DNA from: Dryocola sp031988645
GTDB taxonomy: Bacteria > Pseudomonadota > Gammaproteobacteria > Enterobacterales > Enterobacteriaceae
Direction of reading: 5' to 3'
Assembly: GCF_051307045.1 (NCBI RefSeq)
Contig: NZ_CP150452.1
Coordinates: forward strand, 3,410,001-3,474,000
DNA length: 64,000 nucleotides
In this document: piece by piece, positions 28,171 through 37,026 of the stretch
How the letters are laid out: the number at the start of each line of letters is the position of its first letter
Position numbering within the stretch: the stretch's first letter is position 1
Program-made: the position numbers and the translations under genes
The notes under the pieces: generated by a model
Seen by the model: only the letters and a program-made list of their open reading frames with translations
What the model was told of the DNA's origin: nothing
Databases searched by the model: none

Positions 28171-29213
28171 TGCGCAAGATTAAAGTCCTCTGCGTTGATG
28201 ATTCGGCGCTCATCCGCAACATTATGAGCGACATTGTCAATCAGCAGCCTGATATGGAAATGGTCGCCACCGCCCCGGATCCGATTATCGCTCGTGATTT
28301 GGTTAAACGCTTTAACCCGGACGTGCTGACGCTGGACGTCGAAATGCCGCGCATGGACGGGCTGGATTTCCTTGAACGCCTGATGCGCCTGCGTCCGATG
28401 GCGGTGATTATGATTTCCTCCCTGACCAGCAAAGGGTCTGAAATCACCCTTAGCGCGCTGGAAATGGGCGCGGTGGATTTCGTGACCAAGCCGCAAATGG
28501 GCCTGAAAGAGGGCATGACGCAGTACAGCGAGCTGATTGCCGAGAAGATCCGCATCGCCTCAAAGGCGCAGGTCTACCGTCGCGATCGCCAGAGCCTGCC
28601 AAAAATCATCTCCAGCCCGCTGGTGGGCAGCGAAAAAATCTTCGCTATCGGCTCTTCAACCGGCGGTACCGAGGCGCTGCGCCAGGTGCTGACGCTGCTG
28701 CCCCGCACCTGCCCGGGCGTGGTCATCGCCCAGCATATGCCGCCGGGCTTTACCCGCTCCTTTGCCGAGCGCCTCGATAAAATTTGCGAAATCGCGGTGA
28801 AAGAAGCCGAGGACGGCGATCGCGTGCTGCCCGGTCACGCCTATATCGCGCCGGGCGCAATGCATATGGAGCTGGTACGCAGCGGGGCTAACTACAACGT
28901 GCGCCTCAGCGACAGCCCGCCGGTTAATCGCCACCGCCCGTCGGTGGACGTGCTGTTTAAATCGGTGGCCGCCTGCGCGGGTAAAAACGCCGTCGGGGCG
29001 ATCCTGACCGGCATGGGCAACGATGGCGCGCACGGACTGCTGGAAATGCGCAAGGCGGGCGCCCATACCCTGGCGCAAAGCGAAAAATCCTGCGTGGTGT
29101 TCGGGATGCCAAGAGAGGCGATTGCCCTGGGTGCCGCCGTGGAGGTGGTCGATCTCGGCGAGATGGCCCAGCACATGTTGAGCAACGTGACCGGACAGGC
29201 GCGCCGAATTTAA
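28170..29213 (+). CDS. cheB: Chemotaxis methylesterase CheB
   Basis: Response regulator and receptor methylesterase/glutamine deamidase. 347 aa. Receiver aspartate D56 in LTLDVEMPRMDG; catalytic triad Ser in IGSSTGGTEAL (about 163), His189 in AQHMPPG and Asp285 in GMGNDGAHG. Translationally coupled to cheR and followed by cheY after 59 bp. Confidence 0.97.
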   Translation: MRKIKVLCVDDSALIRNIMSDIVNQQPDMEMVATAPDPIIARDLVKRFNPDVLTLDVEMPRMDGLDFLERLMRLRPMAVIMISSLTSKGSEITLSALEMGAVDFVTKPQMGLKEGMTQYSELIAEKIRIASKAQVYRRDRQSLPKIISSPLVGSEKIFAIGSSTGGTEALRQVLTLLPRTCPGVVIAQHMPPGFTRSFAERLDKICEIAVKEAEDGDRVLPGHAYIAPGAMHMELVRSGANYNVRLSDSPPVNRHRPSVDVLFKSVAACAGKNAVGAILTGMGNDGAHGLLEMRKAGAHTLAQSEKSCVVFGMPREAIALGAAVEVVDLGEMAQHMLSNVTGQARRI

Positions 29214-29272
29214 CGCAAACAGTAACTTACACAACTTTCCCCGTCGGGGGTGTTTAACTATCAGGACTTAAT

Positions 29273-29662
29273 ATGGCAGATAAAAACTTGCGTTTTTTAG
29301 TCGTTGACGACTTCGCTACCATGCGCCGTATCGTGCGTAATCTTTTAAAAGATCTGGAATTTAACAACGTTGAAGAAGCCGAAGACGGCCAGGATGCGCT
29401 TACCCGTCTGCGTGAATCCGCCTTCGATTTTGTGATAACCGACTGGAACATGCCGAATATGGACGGCCTCGAACTGCTGTCTGAAATTCGCAAAGACGCC
29501 AACCTGAGCAAGCTGCCGGTACTGATGGTGACGGCAGAGGCGAAAAAAGAAAATATTATCGCCGCCGCTCAGGCCGGCGCCAGCGGCTACGTTGTCAAAC
29601 CTTTCACCGCGGCGACGCTGGAAGAGAAGTTAGGCAAAATCTTTGAAAAGCTCGGGTGGTAA
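29273..29662 (+). CDS. cheY: Chemotaxis response regulator CheY
   Basis: 129-aa single-domain receiver that carries the signal from CheA to FliM. All key residues are in the E. coli positions: D12, D13, phosphorylated D57 (ITDWNMPNMDG), T87 and K109. Three bases separate it from cheZ. Confidence 0.98.
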   Translation: MADKNLRFLVVDDFATMRRIVRNLLKDLEFNNVEEAEDGQDALTRLRESAFDFVITDWNMPNMDGLELLSEIRKDANLSKLPVLMVTAEAKKENIIAAAQAGASGYVVKPFTAATLEEKLGKIFEKLGW

Positions 29663-29665
29663 ATC

Positions 29666-30295
29666 ATGGATAAGCAACCCCCCCAGTCGCAGACGGATAT
29701 CTTCTCGCGAATTGGTCAACTGACGCGCCTGCTGCACAACAGCATGAACAACCTCGGCCTCGACCGGATCATTATCGATGCGGCCGAAGCCATTCCCGAT
29801 GCCCGCGACAGGCTGTCTTACGTCGTGGCGAAAACCTCACAGGCGGCGGACTGCGCCTTAACCTGCGTGGAAGTCGCCCGCCCGCTGCAGGACGCTTTGC
29901 ACGGCCAGTCCACGTCGCTGAGCAAGCGCTGGGACGAATGGTTTGCTAGCCCCGTTGAGCTGCAGATGGCCAAAGAGCTGGTGGCGGATACCCGCCAGTT
30001 TCTGCGCGATACGCCGGACATCACCGCCAAAACTAACGAGCAGCTTATGCAGATCATGATGGCGCAGGATTTCCAGGATCTGACCGGCCAGGTTATCCAG
30101 CGCCTGATGCTGCTTATCGAGAATATCGAAAAAGAGCTGATTCATGTCCTGCTCGATCACAAGCCGGAAGAAACGGCGACGAAAGAGATTGCCGAAGAAG
30201 CGCTGAAAAACGGCCCGCAAATCGATCCGAATGGGGCCGGCGTGGTTGCTACGCAAGGCCAGGTTGATGATTTACTTGAAAGCCTCGGCTTCTGA
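29666..30295 (+). CDS. cheZ: CheY-P phosphatase CheZ
   Basis: Dephosphorylates CheY-P. 209 aa (E. coli 214), helical, with the catalytic segment MMAQDFQDLTGQVIQRLM holding Asp and Gln, and the C-terminal CheY-binding peptide QVDDLLESLGF. Its gene ends the cheRBYZ run; flhB follows after 119 bp. Confidence 0.97.
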   Translation: MDKQPPQSQTDIFSRIGQLTRLLHNSMNNLGLDRIIIDAAEAIPDARDRLSYVVAKTSQAADCALTCVEVARPLQDALHGQSTSLSKRWDEWFASPVELQMAKELVADTRQFLRDTPDITAKTNEQLMQIMMAQDFQDLTGQVIQRLMLLIENIEKELIHVLLDHKPEETATKEIAEEALKNGPQIDPNGAGVVATQGQVDDLLESLGF

Positions 30296-30414
30296 TTTCC
30301 GTGATTCGCTTTTGCGGGCGGGCTGTGCTGAGGCGTGGTTTGCTTGCGGTATTACGCATGCCGCCGCTCAGCCCTTCGCCCTGCTTTGTAATACCCGCAA
30401 CATGATTAAAGCCG

Positions 30415-31560
30415 ATGTCTGAAGAAAGTGATGTAGAAAAAACAGAGGAACCCACGCCCCAGCGACGGGAGAAAGCCCGTGAAGAGGGACAGATCCCACG
30501 TTCCAAAGAGCTTACGTCGCTGCTGATGCTGTTAGTCGGCTGGGGATTGATTCTGTCCGGCGGCGATGCGCTGGCCAGCAGGCTGGCGATGCTGCTGCAA
30601 AGCGGGCTGCGCTTCGACCGGATGATGATCCTCGATCCCAACTCGATGATCCGCCAGCTTCGCCAGCTGCTGCTGATGGCGGCAACCTCGGTGTTGCCCA
30701 TGCTGCTGGGGCTGTTTTTAACGGGCATCTGCGCCTCTGCGCTGCTGGGCGGCGTCAAGTTTGGCGGCAAGTCTTTTAAATTCGATATGAAAAAGATAAA
30801 CCCTCTGCCCGGCCTTAAGCGAATGGTTTCCGGCCAGATGGTTTCTGAATTAATCAAGGGCATCCTGAAGGTCATACTGGTCGGCTGCGCCTGCGCATTT
30901 TACATCTACCACAACAAGCTGCGCTTTATCACGCTCGGCCACGGCTCGCTGGCCGACGGCCTGGGAGCCACGCGCGATCTGATTTCCCACTGTCTGCTGA
31001 TGGTCATCCTCGCGCTGATCCCGATGGTGGGTTACGACGTGTTTTACCAGATTTTTAGCAACCTGAAGAAACTGCGCATGAGCCGCCAGGAAATCCGCGA
31101 TGAATTTAAGCAAAGCGAAGGCGACCCGCACATTAAGAACCGTATCAAGCAGCTGCAGCGCGCCGCCGCGCGCCAGCGCATGATGGCCGACATCCCCACC
31201 GCCGATGTGGTGGTAAACAACCCGACGCACTACTCCATCGCCCTGCGTTACAAAGAAGGCGGCGCCGCCGCCCCGATAGTGGTGGCTAAAGGCGCGGGAG
31301 AAATAGCGTTACGTATCAGGACAGAGGCGCAAAAACACGCCGTTCCTATGCTTGAAGCCCCGCCGCTTGCACGCGCGCTCTATCGCCACTGCGACATTGG
31401 CCAGCCGATCCCCACCGAGCTGTACAGCGCGGTTGCCGAAGTCCTTGCCTGGGTGTATGGCCTGAGACGCTGGCGGCTGGGCGGCGGTATCGCCCCGAAA
31501 AAACCTGAGAACCTTCCGGTGCCTGCGGCGCTGGATTTTGCACAAGAGAGTCATGAGTGA
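30415..31560 (+). CDS. flhB: Flagellar export switch protein FlhB
   Basis: Export-gate protein that self-cleaves to change substrate specificity. 381 aa: four N-terminal membrane spans, then a cytoplasmic domain with the autocleavage motif NPTH near residue 269 (VVVNNPTHYSIALRY). N-terminus EEPTPQRREKAREEGQIPRS is typical. Its stop overlaps the flhA start (TGATG). Confidence 0.97.
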   Translation: MSEESDVEKTEEPTPQRREKAREEGQIPRSKELTSLLMLLVGWGLILSGGDALASRLAMLLQSGLRFDRMMILDPNSMIRQLRQLLLMAATSVLPMLLGLFLTGICASALLGGVKFGGKSFKFDMKKINPLPGLKRMVSGQMVSELIKGILKVILVGCACAFYIYHNKLRFITLGHGSLADGLGATRDLISHCLLMVILALIPMVGYDVFYQIFSNLKKLRMSRQEIRDEFKQSEGDPHIKNRIKQLQRAAARQRMMADIPTADVVVNNPTHYSIALRYKEGGAAAPIVVAKGAGEIALRIRTEAQKHAVPMLEAPPLARALYRHCDIGQPIPTELYSAVAEVLAWVYGLRRWRLGGGIAPKKPENLPVPAALDFAQESHE

Positions 31561-33665
31561 TGGCAAACTACGCCACCAAATTACGTTTACCCCCGTTAAA
31601 AGAGACGCAGTGGAAAATACTGGCGGGCCCGATATTAATCATGCTGATTCTGGCCATGATGATATTGCCCCTGCCGGCGTTTCTTCTCGATTTGCTGTTC
31701 ACCTTTAATATCGTCCTTTCGCTGATGATATTAATGGTGGCGATGTTCACCCAAAAGACGCTCGATTTCTCCGCTTTCCCGACGGTGCTGCTGTTCTCGA
31801 CGCTGTTACGCCTTGCGCTGAATATCGCCTCAACGCGTATCATTCTGATGGAAGGACATACCGGGGGCGCCGCGGCCGGCCGCGTTGTCGAAGCGTTCGG
31901 GCACTTCCTGGTGGGGGGCAACTTTGCTATCGGCATCGTGGTGTTCGCCATCCTCATCATCATCAACTTTATGGTTATCACCAAGGGCGCGGGCCGTATC
32001 GCGGAGGTAGGCGCGCGCTTTGTGCTGGACGGGATGCCGGGCAAACAGATGGCGATCGATGCCGACCTGAACGCGGGCATTATCGGCGAAGAGGAGGCCA
32101 AGCGCCGCCGTAGCGAAGTCACGCAGGAGTCCGACTTCTATGGTTCCATGGACGGCGCCAGCAAGTTTGTGCGCGGAGACGCCATTGCCGGCCTGCTTAT
32201 CATGGCGGTGAACGTTATCGGCGGCCTGATGATCGGCATATTGCAGCACGATCTGTCCTTTGGCGTCGCCGCCGAAACCTACACGACGCTGACCATCGGC
32301 GACGGTCTGGTCGCCCAGATCCCGGCCCTGATTATCTCGACTGCGGCCGGCGTTATCGTGACTCGCGTCGCCACGGAGCAGGACGTGGGCGAACAGATGG
32401 TCAGCCAGCTGTTTAATAATCCGCGCGTGATGATACTGGCGGCGGCGATCATCGGCCTGCTGGGCATGATCCCCGGCATGCCTAACTTTGTTTTCCTGCT
32501 GTTTACCGCCTCGCTGCTGGGCATCGCCTGGTGGATGCGCGGTAAAGAGCTGCAAAAAAGCGCGCAGGGCGGCGCCCAGTCCAAAGAGAGCAAAGCCGCG
32601 GCTAAAGCCCAGGCCGACGCCGTGCAGGCCACCGAAGCCTCCTGGTCCGACGTGCAGATCGAAGACGTGCTGGGCCTTGAGGTCGGCTACCGCTTGATCC
32701 CGATGGTGGACAGCGCTCAAAGCGGCGAGCTGTTAACCCGTATCCGCGGCATCCGGAAAAAATTTGCTCAGGAGATGGGCTTCCTGCCGCCGTCGGTGCA
32801 TATTCGCGACAACCTCGATCTGCCGCCGACCCACTACCGCATTTTGCTTAAAGGCGTTGAAATCGGCAGCGGCGAAACCATGCCCGAGCGCTGGATGGCA
32901 ATCGACCCCGGCTGCGCGGAAGGCGAGCTGCCCGGCACGCCTTGCCAGGAGCCGGCCTTTGGCCTGCCCGCCGTATGGATTGACGAAGTCATGCGCGAAC
33001 AGGCCCAGATCCTGGGCTATACGGTGGTGGATCCCAGCTCGGTGATTGCCACCCATCTTAACCACCTGATTGCCACGCACACCGACGAACTGTTCGGCCG
33101 CCATGAAACCCAGCAGCTACTTGACCGCCTGACCAAAGAGATGCCGAAGCTGGTAGAAGATCTGATTCCGGGCGTTATCTCGCTGACCACCTTCCATAAG
33201 GTGCTGCAGAACCTGCTGGCGGAAAGGATCTCGATTCGCGATATGCGCACCATTATCGATACGCTTGCCGAATACGGCGCGGTGCAAACCGATCCGGATG
33301 AGCTGACGGCCCATACGCGCATTCGCTTAGGCCGCGCCATTACCCAGCAGTGGTTCCCGGGCAACGACGAAATTCGCGTTATCGGTATGGATCTTAATCT
33401 GGAAAGGCTCTTGATCCAGGCAAGCCAGAACGGCAGCGCCATCGAACCGGGCATCGCCGAAAACCTGATGCGCCAGACTGAAAAAGCGCTGGCCCAGCAG
33501 GAAACCCTCGGCGCGCCGCCGGTAATGCTGGTCAATCAGCCGCTGCGCATGATGCTTTCGCGCTTCCTGCGCCGCGTTTATCCGCAGCTTGCCGTACTGT
33601 CGAATCTGGAAATCAGCAATAACCGCACCGTGCGTATGACGTCTATCGTGGGCGGCCAGGAGTGA
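31560..33665 (+). CDS. flhA: Flagellar export protein FlhA
   Basis: Largest export-gate component, with eight membrane spans and a cytoplasmic ring domain that docks substrates and chaperones. 701 aa from the ATG at 31560; a GTG one codon earlier is possible. The FHIPEP-family signature region includes FSTLLRLALNIASTRIILME and KGAGRIAEVGARFVLDGMPG. Central in the flhBAE operon. Confidence 0.98.
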   Translation: MANYATKLRLPPLKETQWKILAGPILIMLILAMMILPLPAFLLDLLFTFNIVLSLMILMVAMFTQKTLDFSAFPTVLLFSTLLRLALNIASTRIILMEGHTGGAAAGRVVEAFGHFLVGGNFAIGIVVFAILIIINFMVITKGAGRIAEVGARFVLDGMPGKQMAIDADLNAGIIGEEEAKRRRSEVTQESDFYGSMDGASKFVRGDAIAGLLIMAVNVIGGLMIGILQHDLSFGVAAETYTTLTIGDGLVAQIPALIISTAAGVIVTRVATEQDVGEQMVSQLFNNPRVMILAAAIIGLLGMIPGMPNFVFLLFTASLLGIAWWMRGKELQKSAQGGAQSKESKAAAKAQADAVQATEASWSDVQIEDVLGLEVGYRLIPMVDSAQSGELLTRIRGIRKKFAQEMGFLPPSVHIRDNLDLPPTHYRILLKGVEIGSGETMPERWMAIDPGCAEGELPGTPCQEPAFGLPAVWIDEVMREQAQILGYTVVDPSSVIATHLNHLIATHTDELFGRHETQQLLDRLTKEMPKLVEDLIPGVISLTTFHKVLQNLLAERISIRDMRTIIDTLAEYGAVQTDPDELTAHTRIRLGRAITQQWFPGNDEIRVIGMDLNLERLLIQASQNGSAIEPGIAENLMRQTEKALAQQETLGAPPVMLVNQPLRMMLSRFLRRVYPQLAVLSNLEISNNRTVRMTSIVGGQE

Positions 33666-34069
33666 GGCTCTTAAGGCTAATGGCGCTGGCGGCGCTTCTT
33701 TTGCCGCCTGCCGTTTCCGCGGCCGGCGGTGCCTGGAGCCAAAAAACGGCCGGCGTTGTGATAAGCGTGGGCAAACAGACGATGGCGGGCGCGGCGCTGA
33801 GCGCGCCGGCGGAAGTCCCCGCCTCGGCGAAGGTCAGCCTGTTAGTATGGCGAGTCACGCTGCTCACCCCTGCCCCTGCGGGGCTTGAGATAAAACTGTG
33901 TAACGCCGCCGCCTGCATCAGGCTTGACCGCCTGAGCGGACAAAAAAAGCTTGCCGGCCCGCTTGCCGCGCGCGGTCCCTTTCGCTTTGTTTATTCCGTA
34001 GCGAGCAAGGGGCAGCTTATTCCCGCGCTGCATGTGGTAAGCAATGAGCTAACGGTAAACTATCGGTAA
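33662..34069 (+). CDS. flhE: Flagellar protein FlhE
   Basis: Periplasmic protein tied to the flagellar secretion gate, reported to limit proton leak. 135 aa from a GTG overlapping the flhA stop (GTGA). A signal peptide of about 19 residues ends PPAVSA; the mature part has AAGGAWSQKTAGV and ends VSNELTVNYR. Convergent with fliT. Confidence 0.9.
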   Translation: MRLLRLMALAALLLPPAVSAAGGAWSQKTAGVVISVGKQTMAGAALSAPAEVPASAKVSLLVWRVTLLTPAPAGLEIKLCNAAACIRLDRLSGQKKLAGPLAARGPFRFVYSVASKGQLIPALHVVSNELTVNYR

Positions 34070-34116
34070 GCAGCAGGCGCCTGGGCGGCAACGCGCAGAA
34101 GGAGCGACGCAAAGCG

Positions 34117-34155
34117 GATAAGGCCATTTTCTCTGACGAGCAAAATAGCCTTATC
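34117..34155. terminator. Inverted repeat between flhE and fliT
   Basis: GATAAGGCcATTTT and AAAATaGCCTTATC pair around an 11-base loop, in the gap between convergent flhE and fliT. It lacks a long T tract on either strand but is well placed as a bidirectional terminator. Confidence 0.5.
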
Positions 34156-34158
34156 GCA

Positions 34159-34497
34159 CTATTGGAGAGTGGAGGTAAAACTTGCGGAGTAGGCCTGATT
34201 ACACTTTTTCCCACGATTGAGCGATGAGATATCCGCTTTTAATACATCGAGGCGATTTTCCAGGTTTCTGGATATTTCAGCCTCATTCTCCAGGAGTTTT
34301 TTGACAATATTGCCGATCCCTTCCTGCTCGCTTTGCGTAAGCCTCTCAGAATGGTTATTAATGACCTCCTGCAGTTTAATAATATAATTCTCCGCCAGCT
34401 CAATAAACGCCGGCCATTCGCCCTGGCGCGCCTTCTCAAGCAGGCTTAAATTTAATTGATAAACGACTTCATAGTCGGTGGTCAGCGCCTTAGTCAT
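34159..34497 (-). CDS. fliT: Flagellar chaperone FliT
   Basis: 112-aa helical export chaperone for FliD that also inhibits FlhDC. Recognised mainly by size, helical character, Leu-rich N-terminal half (YQLNLSLLEKARQGEWPAFI) and its position right after fliS, whose 3' end it overlaps by 8 bases. Sequence similarity in this family is low, so position carries much of the weight. Confidence 0.88.
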   Translation of the reverse strand: MTKALTTDYEVVYQLNLSLLEKARQGEWPAFIELAENYIIKLQEVINNHSERLTQSEQEGIGNIVKKLLENEAEISRNLENRLDVLKADISSLNRGKKCNQAYSASFTSTLQ

Positions 34498-34897
34498 TTT
34501 TTACCTGCTGTAGCTGGGGGTCGATTTCCTTCCATGTGGCGGCGAGATTCATCAGCAGTTCGTCCACATGGGCAAGCTGCTGCGCGTTATTTTGCAGGTT
34601 GCACTCCAGCAGGGTGCGCGACATATAGTCATAAAGCATCTCCAGCTGTTCGGCGATCCCTTTTCCCTTTTCATGATCGAGCGCGGCGCGAAGGCCGTTA
34701 TCGATAATATTGATGGCTTTGGAAATCATCTCTCCACGACGGGCGACGTTGCCGTTTTCAAAATAAATTTTGGCTCGCAGAATTGCATTGTGCGCACCGT
34801 CATACAGCATCGTAATAAGCTGATGAGGTGTTGCTCCGGCCAGCTGACTTTGCAAGTCAACCTGAGCATACGCCTGTATACCTCGGCTCGCGTACAT
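34490..34897 (-). CDS. fliS: Flagellin export chaperone FliS
   Basis: Binds the flagellin C-terminus before export. 135 aa from the ATG at 34897 (MYASRGIQAYAQVDL), preceded by GGAG; the ATG at 34909 adds four residues. Family core ATPHQLITMLYDGA is intact. Follows fliD by 73 bp. Confidence 0.96.
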   Translation of the reverse strand: MYASRGIQAYAQVDLQSQLAGATPHQLITMLYDGAHNAILRAKIYFENGNVARRGEMISKAINIIDNGLRAALDHEKGKGIAEQLEMLYDYMSRTLLECNLQNNAQQLAHVDELLMNLAATWKEIDPQLQQVKND

Positions 34898-34970
34898 AAT
34901 AGGCTCCATAATAAAGAGGCAGGAGATTAGATGCCCCTGCCGGTAAAAAGAATTTAAATAATAATCAGGC

Positions 34971-36386
34971 TTATAACGTCGCCAGTATGGCGTTGAGCTG
35001 CGAGCTCATGCTGTTTAGCTTGGACATAGTGGTATCCAGATTCTGGAACTGTATGCGGTAGCGCTCGACGTTGGCATCGATTAAACGCTGCGTTTTATCA
35101 ATCTGATCCTGCATCTTAGTGGCCTGATCGTTTAAACCGTCGGTCGAGGTTTTAATGATGCCGTCGGTTTTCTTATCAGAGTCGCCCACATACTGGGTAA
35201 TAACGTCGCTAAGCGTAGTGGCAAGCCCCGCATGTTCGCCGATGCCGGTAAACATATTGGCGATTTGATCCGGGTTATCGGCAATCGCCTCATCAAGCTT
35301 GCTCTCGTCAAGGGTCATCTGCCCGGTGCCGGCATCGATTTTTATGCCCAGATCCGCTAAAGAGCCGAAGTCTGCATCAGGATTGCCATAAACACCGTTT
35401 ACCGTTGAACGAATCTCGCTGACCATTCCGCGCAGCGTGGAGTCGCCCATCAGCGCCCCGTTAGACGCGTTTTGCGTGGCTATATCGTCATCTTTTAACT
35501 TGGACGAATCATAAGGGACATACTTGCTCTGGTTGGTGGTGGTCGTCAGTAACGCGTTGTATTGCTTTACAAAATCTTTAAGCGTGCTCTTAATTGCGCT
35601 GGTGTCCTGGGTCAAAGTCAGCTGCTCTGACTTCTCGTCCTCAGAAGGCGCTTTTAGCGTCAGCGTAATGCCGTCAAGAATATCGGTGATGTTGTTGCTT
35701 GAGCGGGTGTAATTACTGCCGTCGACGATAAGCCTCGCATCTTCGGCCTTAGAAACTTCCTGCAGGTTATCGCTATTTAGCACCGCGCCCAGCGTGTCGT
35801 CACCTTCTACGCTGACGGTTATTTCCCCGTCCGTTCCGGTGGTTTTTGAGCTCAGTACCAGCTGATAGCCTTCATCGGTGCGCTGTACGGTCGCGGAAAC
35901 ATCGCCCTTCTCTTTGTTAATCGCCTTGGCGATCTGGCTTAGCGAGGTTTCATCGTCCTTGAGCGTCACCTTCATTTCGCTGCCATCTTTCTGGGTGATG
36001 GTAACGGTGCGCTCGCCTCCGCCGCCGGAGCCCAGCTGCTGGTTCTGGTCGTCGACGCTGTCGGTTTTTAACTTGTGCGAGGTGGCAAGGCTAAGAACGG
36101 TAACCGAATGGGTATCGGCGCGAGCTGAGGAGGTTGCCGTCGCGGTGAAAGCCGTATTGCTGCTTACCGACAGGGTGTTAAAGGCCTCGCCGGAGAGTTT
36201 TTTCACCGTGCCCTGCAGGGAAGAAAGGCCGCTTGAGATCTGGCCCCAGGCGGAGACTTTTGCCTTATAGCTGCTTTGCAGCGCCGTGTAAGGTGACAGT
36301 CGGGTCTGTTCGCCGGCTTTAATCTGCGCCAGCATAGTTTCCGTATCCAGTCCTGACCCAACGCCTAATGATGATATAGAAGCCAT
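34971..36386 (-). CDS. fliD: Flagellar filament cap protein FliD
   Basis: Pentameric filament cap that folds incoming flagellin. 471 aa. N-terminus SISSLGVGSGLDTETMLAQI is conserved; the middle domain is variable and the C-terminal helix ends LDTTMSKLNSMSSQLNAILA. Transcribed away from fliC, heading the fliDST operon. Confidence 0.97.
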   Translation of the reverse strand: MASISSLGVGSGLDTETMLAQIKAGEQTRLSPYTALQSSYKAKVSAWGQISSGLSSLQGTVKKLSGEAFNTLSVSSNTAFTATATSSARADTHSVTVLSLATSHKLKTDSVDDQNQQLGSGGGGERTVTITQKDGSEMKVTLKDDETSLSQIAKAINKEKGDVSATVQRTDEGYQLVLSSKTTGTDGEITVSVEGDDTLGAVLNSDNLQEVSKAEDARLIVDGSNYTRSSNNITDILDGITLTLKAPSEDEKSEQLTLTQDTSAIKSTLKDFVKQYNALLTTTTNQSKYVPYDSSKLKDDDIATQNASNGALMGDSTLRGMVSEIRSTVNGVYGNPDADFGSLADLGIKIDAGTGQMTLDESKLDEAIADNPDQIANMFTGIGEHAGLATTLSDVITQYVGDSDKKTDGIIKTSTDGLNDQATKMQDQIDKTQRLIDANVERYRIQFQNLDTTMSKLNSMSSQLNAILATL

Positions 36387-37026
36387 GTCGTTCTCCTGTA
36401 TGGCGTGAATTTAATTTTTTATGCTTCATTATTGGTATCGTTATTTGCGCCCTAAAGTTTAATTTTTTAACCTCGCAAGGGCAACGCGTAAGGCCGCTTT
36501 AAAACACTCCTTTCATCTGTTTGACGAATAGAACGCCGGCCATGGCGGGTTATTTTTCAGGCGATAAAAAGCAAACCTTAAAAATAACGACAATTATGAG
36601 ATTAATTCGGCTATTTGCGTTTTCCTCAGTTATTTAGCCGCCATGCTCTTTAACTACAGCAAAGACGCTCAGGCTCTTAAAGAGGCTTCCCCGCCGCGCA
36701 AAAAAAAAGCATACAAACCCGAAGCGAAGACGTTTATACCGGCAATTCAGGGCATGGTTAAGCCCTCATCCTGAAACCGGCCGGCAATAACCATTCATGG
36801 CGCCAATATATTGATTAATTCAGGGGATAGGCGCCAATTCTCAATAAATTCCGGCGCATACCTCCCTGTTCGCATAAATTCCAGGCAAATGATAAAAAAA
36901 TAGCAAAAAAATTTTTAGATATTTTTTCCCGCGCCGATATTTTTATTATGCGAACGAAACAACGCATGGAAATATTGGGCACTACATTGAAGTGGTGCTA
37001 AATCAATAAAGTAAGAGGAATTGAAG
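36387..37026. other. fliD-fliC divergent regulatory region
   Basis: 640 bp without a supportable gene, rich in A/T near fliC. Contains the candidate fliC sigma-28 promoter (36914-36940). A TAAAGTTT at 36453-36460 matches a -35 box but has no good -10 partner at 11 bases (CTCGCAAG). No sigma-28 site for fliD was found on the minus strand. Confidence 0.55.
36914..36940 (+). promoter_or_regulatory. Candidate sigma-28 promoter of fliC
   Basis: GCCGATAT (36933-36940) matches the FliA -10 at 7 of 8 positions. The -35 at 11-base spacing, TTTAGATA, matches only 4 of 8, so the call rests on the -10 and on location about 87 bp upstream of fliC. Confidence 0.6.
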
